DNA from: Bombus terrestris
Lineage: Eukaryota > Arthropoda > Insecta > Hymenoptera > Apidae
Direction of reading: 5' to 3'
Length of the DNA: 64,000 bases
NCBI RefSeq assembly: GCF_910591885.1
Contig: NC_063274.1
Location: 17,692,164-17,756,163 of the forward strand
A program made the position numbers and the translations under genes. The notes below the pieces were generated by a model. That model was not told where the DNA came from and searched no databases. It saw only the letters and a list, made by a program, of their open reading frames with translations. The first letter of the stretch is position 1. The number at the start of each line of letters is the position of its first letter. Positions 10,014-19,598 of this stretch are shown piece by piece.

Positions 10014-10109
10014 CCCGTCGGCAGAAACTTTGGATTCCCCGCCGGCCGTCGGACGGAGGACGCGTTCGATCCGACGGCCGACGGAAAATTCAAAGTTTCT
10101 GCCGACGGG
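10014..10109. repeat. GC-rich near-perfect hairpin (foldback)
   Basis: The left arm begins cccgtcggcagaaactttg at 10014-10032 and the right arm ends with its exact reverse complement at 10091-10109. The inner parts also pair (ccggccgtcgg at about 10042-10052 with ccgacggccg at 10071-10080). The arms are about 41 bp with four mismatches, all C/T or G/A type, around a ~15-bp loop. The block is far more G+C-rich than its surroundings. It may be a minimal palindromic transposon, a foldback remnant or an RNA hairpin; no target duplication is evident. Confidence 0.9.
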
Positions 10110-13100
10110 GGATGAAAGTTATGGCCTACGAAGGATCCGAAGTTCTGATCAACTGAAATTGTCTAAGATCTAGATTTCTTCGTTTCCTTACATATTCTTG
10201 AATAGATTTATATTTTGTCAGTATTAAATTAAGAAGTTGGTTTATAATTTCTAGTTATAATATGTTTGTTTTAGGTTCTCGCGCATTTTAATTGATGAAT
10301 TGTTAATTAGTTGAGATTAGATCTGTTTACAAATTTGGATAGATGGTTAGGTTGTAGTTTTCTGGAGAAAAGAATTCATGATTTTTAATTTTTTGCCCTT
10401 CTTTTGAAGATACAAAATCATATTAAATAAAACCAATGTGTTGTTCTGATTTTCAGATTACAAGATATACTCTCTACCATATAAATAAATAAATTTGTAC
10501 ATTTATCATATAAAGAAATTGTACACGAAGGAAAACGTAACCAGCATACATTTATTATGAATAAATTAAAACTTTGATATTACTACAAATATTAAGGAAT
10601 TATGCTTAATGTTATTTTGCACAAAATGTGATCATATATTATTTTCTTATTTCACATAGACAAAAAGACAATGAAGTTTATTTGCTATATAACATAGTGA
10701 GGTATGTAATATGAGGTAATATACCCTTTTTATTCTCTCCCTCTCAATCACTTAAATTCGTTTCCCTTTTTAATAGAAGGAAAATTTTCTGAAAGTTATT
10801 TACTTCGTGTTCCATCTTGTTTACTTCGCATTGCATCTTATTTACTTCTTGTTAAATGCCACAAGAACCAATTTGATGTAATGTAGTTTACATAAGAAGC
10901 AGGCAGCAAAATCGTTAAGACATTAATATATTTAATATTTTGTATTACTAATCTTATTATAAATCTTAAAGAAATGAAGAATTACAATACGCTTGATCGG
11001 CGTTTATGATTTTGATGTGAAAATCTGTTCTGATTGCAGAGGAATTCTTTTTAAGAGCTCAGTTGAGCATGAAAGATACGATTATATTAATTTCATCTGT
11101 TTTATGCGCGGTGAGGCTTTCCTTTCCATCACAATCTAAGCTATTGTACGTTTCTGCCTCTCAACTCATTCATTAGTAATAACTAGACTATGGATATTTG
11201 AGCAAATTCATATTTCTGTAAATACAATTAAGAAAATGGAACTTACAATTAAACAGAAAATTGTTTGCCTAGTAAATACTGTAAAGACTATGCAATAAAC
11301 GCAAAATCATTTAAATCATCCAAGAGATGTACCCTGAGTTGAATAGTAATGGCAAACAATTTTCCTCCTCTTAGTCTTCATTGCACTTACCAAAGAGACA
11401 TATTTCTTTTACCAAATAAAACAACCAAAAGAATTAAGCCAAGAACATTGCTAATAAAAAGAATAATCATACGAACAAGAGAGGCACAGAAATAATTAAA
11501 AATAAACGACACTTATGTCATGTATGATCCTTTCAAATAAACGTTTATATTTCTAAATGCGTTTTCAACGCGAACACTTCACATATTAACTTTAAATCAT
11601 CGATTGGATCCATTCGTCGACTTTAGTTCTGATTTATACTCCATATACATATTCTGAGGGACATTACGTCGAAATATCATGATCGCCAGCATATCGATGC
11701 ACTTCACGGAGTGTCTCGTTGCATCTGGCATTATTAGTACTAGCGCAGAGTGTTCTCTGTTCGATAAAATGCGTGTACGCGAGTTCATGATCATCAGATT
11801 AATCATAGTAGTATGAAACCTACGATGGTTTTCTATCTTATAATAATACCTGGTTTCAACTAGCAGAATGAGAATGTATAGTTGACAAAAGAAGAAAGGG
11901 ATAGATAGACAAACGAATAAAAAAAGAAACTGAGTTATAAATAATAGTCGCGATAAAAACAGGGTGAGTACGTGAACATTCAGTACTTTTCGCTTAGAAT
12001 TTCGGTTAAATTATCCTTAAAAATAGCCAGAATTTTGCTTATGATCGATCGGAAGTTTGTTAAAGAGAATAGCGCCATGTGCACGAAGCTTCGTGATTTT
12101 TATACAACGCTGTTTCTTGGAATAGTCCATTTCGTCCATTCGTTTTGGAATAGTCCATTTTTTGTTCGATGCTGTGCAGTATCAACAAGTTGCAGTAAAA
12201 GTCATAAATTCTTAGATTTTTATACAAACTAACATTATTCTCCACTCTATTATTCGCTTATACACTTTTATCAAATTACTTATCTAACAAAAATTGCGAT
12301 GAAAAAAGGTATACATTCACGAACGTGTCGATTATCACATAGTCAACGATTTATTTAATCATGTTACAAAGCGTTAAAAGCTCCACAAGAGTGGACATTT
12401 AAAGTGTTCGAATAGCCCATCGAAAAAACCTGTCCTGCCTTACGAAATTTTTCGGAAGGTTAGCGATGCGATTCTCCGTCGCAAAATAACGTTCTTTGAA
12501 ATGCGACACCATCGTTTCCTTCTTTATGGTGGGGAAGTACTTTCACGCTGAAATTACTTGAGCCACCCTCCGGCCTATTCGTTTAAACTACAGGCGTTTC
12601 AGAAAAGCCAGCTACCATGTCTATGACTTGCTTTTACGCTCACGGTACGCCCGAATTTGTTGCCGACAATTTGAAGGCTAATTTCTGGTCGGATCGTTTG
12701 CTACTATAGACACGAGACGCATAGCGGTGTAATGCAATTTGCGGATTTTTAATGACTCCGAATTACTTGCTAGAAGATTAGAACAATACCTTTGGCTAAC
12801 TTATTTTGCGTTTCAAAAAAAAAGAAATCAGAATGAGAAAAAAAACGCTGTGGCATGAAGTGTGAAACAATTTTAATTATCTAAGATTCTTCTTCTTTTT
12901 ATACCAATAGTGATGGGGTAGTAAAATTAATTATCTTTCCTTTGATGTTTCGCTTTTTGTAGGTAACAGGATATTTTATCTTACATGGGCCTTTTTGAAC
13001 CTTAAAAAATAAAATTTAATCTACTACAATTATTATAAATGATGTCGAAGTATGTATAATGTAATATATTTTTAAGTAAAATACTTAATTGAATAATTCA

Positions 13101-13570
13101 ATAAATACTTGGACATGTATATCTTTAAAATTTCAATATATTGAAGCAAAATGTTGAAAAATGAATATTTATAAATCACAGATTTCTGTATTTCTAAATA
13201 CTAAATTAAAATTTAAATGACAAGTATATTATTTTTTGCAAAAATAGATTCTTCTAGATTGTGGTCAAGATAATATACTGTTTTTGAAAAGACTTACACT
13301 TGAAAGTGTTAAGAATTAAAGGGATAGCTCCATATAGCGGTTGAGGTATCTTTCACTGTCCAATATTTGCATTTTCTCATTTATATAAATTCGTATCCAT
13401 TACTCGTATATGCAATTTGCACGTGGCAAGGGATCGAACTGCTCCGAAATTTTGAAGCGTTCCGTCGGCGAAGTCCAGTCACGATTTGTTGCATCACAGG
13501 AATTTGTTCTTGACTCGTTCTTTGGCACAACTTCCTCCGTATTAAATCTCCTTATCCTTTAACCCCATCA
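10110..13570. other. Unique DNA, no gene seen
   Basis: Mostly A+T-rich. The section 12390-12740 is GC-richer and CpG-containing, flanked by plain A+T-rich DNA. It has no long frame and could be a conserved regulatory block, but that needs comparison with a related genome. A single terminus-like copy of ctagactatggatatttg sits at 11183-11200 and resembles the ends of the element at 15134-15772. ORFs at 11597-11806 and 11972-12245 are short and overlap on opposite strands. Confidence 0.5.
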
Positions 13571-13589
13571 GATACTCGTGAATCAATCT

Positions 13590-13676
13590 GTTAATAGTAA
13601 TAAATAGTAATATTAGTTAATAGTAATAATAGTTAATAGTAATAAATAGTAATAGTTAATAGTAATAAAAGTAATC
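13590..13676. repeat. Imperfect TTAATAGTAATAA repeat
   Basis: About six interleaved words of 'agtaataa' and 'agttaat' form a short imperfect microsatellite. Non-coding. Confidence 0.8.
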
Positions 13677-15133
13677 TAAAGTCAAATACGTTCGTCGCAT
13701 TCGAAGTAAACTTTCATCAGTCAACCTCTGATTTAGATTTGTCTTCTAGGTTGTTTCGTATCTCCAACATAGTCTAAATAAGATCAAAGCAACATCGTTT
13801 GTTTCTCGCAGTTACTCTTATAAACTTTATCACAAAGGATACAATCTGAACTCTCTTTGTAGTAAAATGATTCCTTCATTACACTTTTTCCTTCTTCTTT
13901 TTCTTTATGATTTAGGTGCGCGTATTAAACGACGAAAAAGAACATGGAAGTTTTCTTATTTCTGATGTAATTAGGAGTTTCTCAAATTCCTATTGGTATT
14001 GGAGTGACTTTACTAAATTCTCACTCCATAACTACCACGAAACGACATTTTATGCTCTGCCTAGGCGTTTACTCGAAAGTATTATCGTGTAAAACCTTGA
14101 CTGGAACCTTAAACAGCCATAAGTTCGATGGTATACTATTTCAAGTTCTCTTTCTGTTTTCTCGATATTATTTTCTATGATTTATAATTCGTATAAAAAG
14201 TAGACGGAGTAGAATATATGTTCAGAGGAATATATAATAATTCACGAAGGTGTTTAAGTACTTACCATAAAAAATTTTTGTGAGTCCCTTATGTACATAT
14301 TGTATAAAGCTTTTCAAAATTTCATTAACACTTCTATAACATATCGAAAAGGTAAACATTTGGTTAAATTCGTAAAATATTTATAAATTTTTATGCAAAA
14401 CATATATAATCTAAAATTTCCTTTGAAAAAGATACCTACATAGGATACTTACGATAAAATTTTGTACTATTTTCTGCAGAAAAGAACCCTATTGTATATC
14501 GAGTAATTTAATCTTCTAGCTGCGTGCTTCTATGTTTTTATTTCTTTTTTTCACTAAAACATTTCTTTACCAGGCTGACCGTTAGTCCTCAAAATCCATT
14601 ATCTTCTCTTCTGCTCTCTTATATTATTATCCCGAAAATTCACTTCCGCTATAAAAACATAAGAGAGCGTCAACGGCACATCAAGGAAGCATACGATCGA
14701 TGTGGAAGAGTCGAAAGCTCTGTTTTTATGTACTAAGAAAACAGTTCTTTTTAATTGGTGTTTTGCTAGGTACAGATCGTAACATTTACTCTTTTCTGTC
14801 ATGGAAATAAGAACTTAAACACTACATCTCCCTTTAAATTCATTTTTCATTAAAAATTTCATAACGTTTCAAATAACATAACGTAAATAGTGTAATGTAA
14901 GACTGAAAATATATGCAATTATTTTATATAATTTCTGAGAAAAGCGATACTAGTTACTTTTTAGTAATACTATTCCAAGATACTATTGCGCTTCGCAATA
15001 AAGTCACGCGATCTAACACCTTTAAAAGTATCCATAAGGGAAGTCAAAAGTTTCTAAATAACTTTCCTAACGTTTTATTCTTAAACTCGAGGATATCAAG
15101 TTTTGTTCGATACGTTTTTCTTGTCATTTATTA
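13677..15133. other. Unique DNA, no gene seen
   Basis: A+T-rich. The overlapping ORFs at 14524-14802 are on opposite strands and show no motif. The 74-codon plus-strand frame at 14913-15137 is likewise unsupported. Confidence 0.5.
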
Positions 15134-15283
15134 CTAGACTGTGGACATTTGTACATTTGCGAGAAATTTTAACATGCAAGAATGCTCTGACTCGGTGTAA
15201 TATGTAAGAATATATAAAATACCCAGATTTATATTCATAATACTCGCTATGATATTTAGGAAGTAAAAATTTAGTAAATATTA

Positions 15284-15704
15284 GATTGTCCGAAAAGTTT
15301 CTTTCGTTTTATAATGAAATAATAGACGCACAATGTTTTTTGTTTTATATTAGTTTATTGAATTATGCACGAACGTAATAATAGAAATAGATCGAAATGG
15401 ATTATATGTAATTCAATAAAATAATATGAAACAGAAGTTGTTGTTCATCTATTAAGTTATCCCATAAGTTCGTTCCGTTTTTCGAGCGGTTATATATGTC
15501 AAAATTGTTTATATACCTTTCAGTTTCATGAAAAAGTGTAATCCCCTTCTCGTTGTACAACTTCTTCCCATTTTTCAAGTGCATTGGTCCTTTATCGCCG
15601 TATAAATCGACACATGAAATGTCTACGCAAAAGTCGGCACGAACTTATGGGATGACCTAATATTATCACCTTACGAAACGAAAGACACTTTTCGGACAAC
15701 CCAA
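15284..15704. mobile_element. Mariner-type short element (TIR TTGTCCGAAAAG), TA duplication
   Basis: Inverted ends ttgtccgaaaagtttctttcg (left, from 15287) and its slightly diverged partner ending at 15704 are bounded on both sides by TA (15282-15283 and 15705-15706), as in Tc1/mariner insertions. Without the nested insertion it is about 215 bp and has no transposase. It inserted into 15134-15772 and was then hit by 15455-15657. Confidence 0.8.
15455..15657 (-). mobile_element. Innermost mariner deletion derivative (~203 bp)
   Basis: The ends read catcccataagttcg-type on both sides in inverted orientation, with TA at 15453-15454 and 15658-15659. On the minus strand it still holds a fragment of the transposase 3' end (aaatgggaagaagttgtaca), the 'KW-E-VV' region close to the C-terminus of mariner transposases, followed by the 3' non-coding part. 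It is the same family as 16089-17858 and 24433-24636. It contains only the two ends and cannot encode transposase. Confidence 0.85.
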
Positions 15705-15772
15705 TAGTTCTTATCTTATTTTTTAACTCATCCTCATGGATATACAAATTTGCACAAAAATCTACAGTCTAG

Positions 15773-16088
15773 TCATTACATTCTTTCCAGAAAAACTAAA
15801 TTTTACGATATACGATTACAATGTTTCCAAAAAATTCATCAGTCTCCTATATCTGCAAAGTGACATATCCTTTATCCAAACATTTCCAAACATTATCGAA
15901 CTTCACATACAATCAAAAAACACGTTTCTATATACAGCATCCGTTCACACGAACCCCATTCGTATTCACTTACCGTCAAACTGAAGGTAAACACTAACTT
16001 CCGAACCGAATTCAATAAATTTGCACATCAAACACGAACCACAGAAAGTTCGCAGACAAAACAGAAAAGATTACTTACGTACGTATTC
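15773..16088. other. Unique spacer between transposons
   Basis: About 315 bp, A+T-rich, between the nested elements and the larger mariner copy. The 82-codon frame 15736-15984 that overlaps it begins inside the transposon end and has no motif. Confidence 0.5.
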
Positions 16089-16267
16089 GGTCATCCCATA
16101 AGTTCGTGCCTACTTTTATGTATACATTTCATATGTCGATTTCTAAACATACGGCGATAAGGGACCAATGCATTTGAGCTTAGCTGATCAATAACAGCCT
16201 AGAGCAGATTTTCGTGGGTATAAAATCGTAATATAGTGAACACAGTGACTTCTAACAGTAAAAAATC

Positions 16268-16749
16268 ATGAGTAAAATGCGTATCCATTTTCGACATCTC
16301 ATGTTATATGAATTTCGGAAAGGAAGTTCTGTAACAATTGCCACGAAAAACATATGTGCTGTTTACGGAGAAAATGCGCTTTCAACTCGTCACCTGTAGG
16401 GAGTGGTTCCAACGTTTTAAAGCTGGGAATTTCTATTTAGAAGACGAGAAACTCTCCGTGCATCCTCCCCAGACAGACGAAGATAAAATTCGGGATCTTG
16501 TTGAAAAATCACGAAGTTTGATAGTTCAAGAGATATCAAATGTTCTGAAAATACCTAAGACAACGATTCATAGGTATTTAAAAAAAATGGGGATGGTGTC
16601 CATATTAAACGTTTGGGTGCCCCATGAACTTACGGAATGGAATCGTCTGGAACGAAAGACATTATTTGCGTGCATGACGTTATTTGCGCGTAATAAACAT
16701 GAGCCAATCGTTAAACGCCTGGTAACGGGTAATGAAGAGCGGATATTTT
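16268..16749 (+). pseudogene. Mariner transposase, N-terminal half
   Basis: The frame begins at ATG 16268 (MSKMRIHFRHLMLYEFRKGS), which fits the first helix-turn-helix region of mariner transposases. A one-base shift near 16395 moves it into the frame continuing WFQRFKAGNF. Next come the acidic linker (DEDKIRDLVE) and the second helix-turn-helix (QEISNVLKIPKTTIHRYLKK), which bind the element's ends. The mariner signature WVPHEL follows. The catalytic motif normally reading TGDEKW is TGNEER here, so the first catalytic Asp is Asn. A TAG stop follows two codons later, at 16749. Family length is about 345 residues; only about 160 remain. It is a pseudogene. Confidence 0.88.
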
Positions 16750-17732
16750 AGGAAAACCCCGGACGGAAACCTAGCTGGTCCCAGGGATCTGAGCCACCTC
16801 TACCTCTACCTCTACCTCTACCCCTACCTCTACCTCTGCCCATCCCTGCCAGAATAATGGGGATGCTGTCCATATTGAACGTTTGGGTGCCCCATGAACT
16901 TACGGAATGGAATCGTCCGGAAAGAAGGACAGCGTGCATGACGTTACTTGCACGTAACAAACATGAGCCAATCGTTAAATGCCTGGTAACGGGCAATGAA
17001 GAGTGGATATTTTAGGACAACCCCGGACGGAAACCTAGCTGGTCCCAGGGAACTCAGCCACCTCTACCTCTACCTCTACCCCTACCTCTACCTTTGCCCA
17101 TCCCTGCCAGAAAAATGGGGATGCTGTCCATATTGAACGTTTGCGTGCCCCATGAACTTACGGAATGGAATCGTCCGGAAAGAAGGACAGCGTGCATGAC
17201 GTTATTTGCACGTAATAAACATGAGCCAATCGTTAAACGCTTGGCAACTGGTAATGAAGAGTGGATATTTTAGGACAACCCCGGACGGAAACGTAGCTGG
17301 TCCCAGGGAACTCAGCCACCTCTACTTCTACCCCTACCTCTACCTCTACTTCTACCTCTACCTCTACCTCTACCTCCACCTCCACCTCCACCTCTACCTC
17401 CACCTCCACCTCCACCTCTACCTTCATCTCCACCCCCATCTCCACCCCCACCCACCCCTACCGGAGAAATGGGGATGGTATCCATGTTGAACGTTTGCGT
17501 GCCCCATGTATTTACGGAACGGAACCTTCTTGAAAAAACGATAGCATGTATGTCATTATTTGCACGTAATAAACATGAGCCATTTGTTAAAAGCCTGGGA
17601 ACTGGTAATAAAAAGTGGATATTTTACGAAAACCCTGGACGGAAACCTAGCTGGTCCCAGGGAAATCAGCCACCTCTACCTCTACCCCTACCCTTACTTC
17701 TACCTTTAGCTCTGCCCACCCCTACCAGGAAA
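16587..17732 (+). repeat. Four tandem copies of a transposase segment plus CTACCT minisatellite
   Basis: Units begin with atggggatg at 16587, 16857, 17115 and 17469; the last ends at 17732. Lengths are 270, 258, 354 and 264 bp, all multiples of six. Each unit holds ~190 bp of transposase (the WVPHEL region to the ENPGRKPSWSQG region), then a pyrimidine tract built from ctacct/ccacct hexamers, then ctgcccatccctgcc or a similar junction. Copies 1-3 share a TAG after the TGNE motif, while copy 4 has TAC and stays open across the spacer. So copies 1-3 descend from a stop-bearing unit. The long Leu-Tyr and Val-Glu ORFs in this region on the two strands are products of the hexamer. Confidence 0.95.
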
Positions 17733-17795
17733 ATGGGACGAGGTTGTTCCAAGAGAGGGGGATTATGTTTTTTCATAAAATTGAGAGATATGTAA
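17733..17795 (+). pseudogene. Mariner transposase C-terminal remnant
   Basis: After the last pyrimidine spacer the sequence aaatgggacgaggttgttcc encodes the 'KW(D/E)EVV' segment near the C-terminus of mariner transposase. It is homologous to the corresponding parts of 15455-15657 and 24433-24636. It is frameshifted relative to the preceding open frame. The junction word aaaatggg is also the first word of every tandem unit, suggesting microhomology at the rearrangement. Confidence 0.75.
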
Positions 17796-17889
17796 ATTAT
17801 TTTAACATATAAAGTCTCAAATATATATATAAAAAATAGCACGAATTTATCTGATACAAATTTTAATTAAAAATCTTAATATAAATTAA

Positions 17890-18330
17890 GTATTTTCTGG
17901 ATTTTGCGACTTTTATTCCCCTTCCAAGCGATCGAAGGATGGAATATTCCAGAAGTTTTGTTAGATTCGTGGCGTATGGGTAGCGAGCAAACTGCGTTCG
18001 TCCAACGGATGCACGCGGATGGGAAAATAGCGGCGTAGGGCGTTACGATACGTTGCGTCATACCCCGGATGGTTTTCCGGATAGGGCAGTAATTTGGCGG
18101 CGCGGCGCAAGCGCCGCAAGCGCCGCAAGGCAGGTCCTGACGAACTGCAAGAACTCGGAGTAGTCGTAAGACGAACGTCAAACTGACCAGTTGGTGACGC
18201 TCTGCAAGCTCTGAAGTACCTTCGCTATCCCTCTAGCTTCCAGAGATAGCTTGGGAAGTCGAAGCAACAGGACGAAGTCCAAACAGACGACAGTCTGTAC
18301 AGACATACAACGCAAACTTCTTTGCTTCAG
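17890..18330. other. GC-rich patch with a gcgccgcaag duplication
   Basis: Much richer in G+C and CpG than its flanks. It contains gcgccgcaagcgccgcaag at about 18103-18130 as a short tandem. The 101-codon minus-strand frame 17876-18181 covers it but shows no domain. The patch could be an old LTR or leader segment, a promoter-like CpG cluster or conserved DNA. No second copy exists in the window. Confidence 0.4.
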
Positions 18331-18470
18331 AAGACTATCAACAAGGTTTGTTTTTTTTATTAATATACTTTATTCTTATTGTTATATGTATGTGTGTATT
18401 TTATATATTTTATATATTTTATATATTCTTCTTCTTGTTGTAACAAAGAAAGAAAACGGTGACTGATTTA
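18331..18470. repeat. TTTTATATA low-complexity tract
   Basis: At least three copies of tattttata at 18398-18428, within T-rich DNA. Non-coding; the 71-codon frame over it is a by-product. Confidence 0.7.
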
Positions 18471-18564
18471 TTAATACGATCTGTATTCTCGATTTCAATA
18501 ATTGCTATTGATGACTATCGATTTTAACATCACACAGGTGATGGTACAACTAAATGATTATTTG

Positions 18565-18775
18565 GTGTATCGGAGAATGAATTATTAAATAGTTCGGTAT
18601 TGGAACGATGTAACAGAGACAAGAAATTTCATTTTTTCTAGATTATTATTTCTATGTTTGTTCGGAATATCGGAGAATATTACTAAAATTATTATAATTC
18701 GATATTGGAACAGTTTAACAGAGAATATTAATTATATAATATTCTTACTTACAAGAAATATTTATATATGTCAGT
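18565..18775. repeat. Imperfect ~100-bp direct duplication
   Basis: The words tatcggagaat, attcg(g/a)tattggaac and taacagaga recur in the same order at about 18568-18625 and 18667-18727. The copies are strongly diverged. Non-coding. Confidence 0.6.
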
Positions 18776-19598
18776 TGAGAAGAGAAAAACAAACGTAAAA
18801 AATTTCGACATTGATAATTCACGAAGAAAGGCTGGACTAGAAAAAAAGTCTTTCTTTCTACGTGTCTCTATCTAAATGTCGCCGGAGAAGCCGGCGGAAT
18901 GAAAGACGCGCGAAATGAATTCGAGTTCTCATTCTCTTTCTCTTTCTTAACTTTTCTCTACTGTAAGCGTAAATGTAACGAAGTAAAGTAATAGGACGAG
19001 CGTGAGAAAGATAAAGATTGACGTACCTGTTTTGCTTTCGATCTCAAGTTCGACGGCAGTAGTCTTCCGAGCAGTTGGGACGCACTGTCGTTGAAACGGT
19101 AATTACATTGAAGTGGTGCGAATGTAGTTTTGGTGATACTCGACGATATTTCGAGAGAATGTAAAGAAAGAACAAAGATGTAAGAAATCGAGATGTAAAG
19201 AAATTCTCTAAAAACTGACATTCTTGTACCAGTTGCGCTCCGATACAAGTATACAAATTTTATCTGAATTTTATATTCTTTATCTTATATTCTTTTATAT
19301 TCTTTACGTACATCGGGGTTACTGTTTAGTCTTTAACCCTTTCATAGGCACTGGAAATCACTGTTTAACGAAAATATATTCTTATTTCTAGAGTTTGCTA
19401 TTATGTATATATAGATTTTTTATTCTTTCTAGTTCTATATGTTAATCTAGAAAAATAGATCCAATATAGAGGGTAAGGAACACAATCTGTTCTTATTTTA
19501 GAGGATAATAGCAAAAAAATTAATCAATTCTGTTAAAATAAATATATGGTCTATTTAATATACATCTATAATGGAGTTTGTTCCTTTTTAACCAAAAT
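18776..19598. other. Unique DNA with a short GC hairpin
   Basis: A perfect 6-bp-arm hairpin (cgccgg agaag ccggcg) lies at 18880-18896 in a locally GC-rich spot. The overlapping minus-strand ORFs at 18958-19256 are in two frames of the same DNA and lack motifs. From 19320 to 19598 the sequence is A+T-rich and leads into a degenerate copy of the satellite unit. Confidence 0.5.

Larger units (their letters stand above)
15134..15772. mobile_element. Outer inverted-terminal element hosting two nested insertions
   Basis: The left end ctagactgtggacatttgta at 15134-15153 is matched in inverted orientation by the right end, whose reverse complement reads ctagactgtagatttttgtg from 15772. The ends are about 30 bp long and imperfect. 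A related single end occurs at 11183. Without the inner insertion (15284-15704) this element would be only ~220 bp, a MITE. TA borders the left end; the right flank is less clear. The superfamily is not established; Tc1/mariner is the likeliest guess. Confidence 0.55.
16089..17858 (+). mobile_element. Mariner element with internal tandem amplification
   Basis: The left end ggtcatcccataagttcgtg at 16089-16108 is the terminus shared with the two short derivatives. The right end is a degenerate match (gcacgaatttatctgatac, 17839-17857). The interior has a 5' untranslated part, a frameshifted transposase N-terminal half (from 16268), four tandem copies of a transposase segment linked by CTACCT-rich spacers (16587-17732), and then the transposase 3' end fused directly after the last spacer (17733 onward). 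The part of transposase with the second and third catalytic Asp is absent. It is non-autonomous. Confidence 0.88.

Noticed and set aside
17206..17490. Leu-Tyr/Leu-His repeat protein on plus and Val-Glu repeat protein on minus
   Set aside because: Both are translations of the CTACCT/CCACCT hexamer array inside the mariner element, present because a six-base period leaves the frame open.
17926..18540. Copia-like solo LTR suggested by a TGTTAG start and TTAACA-like end
   Set aside because: No matching target duplication (agttt versus tcaca at the two sides), no second copy in the window and no clear primer-binding site.
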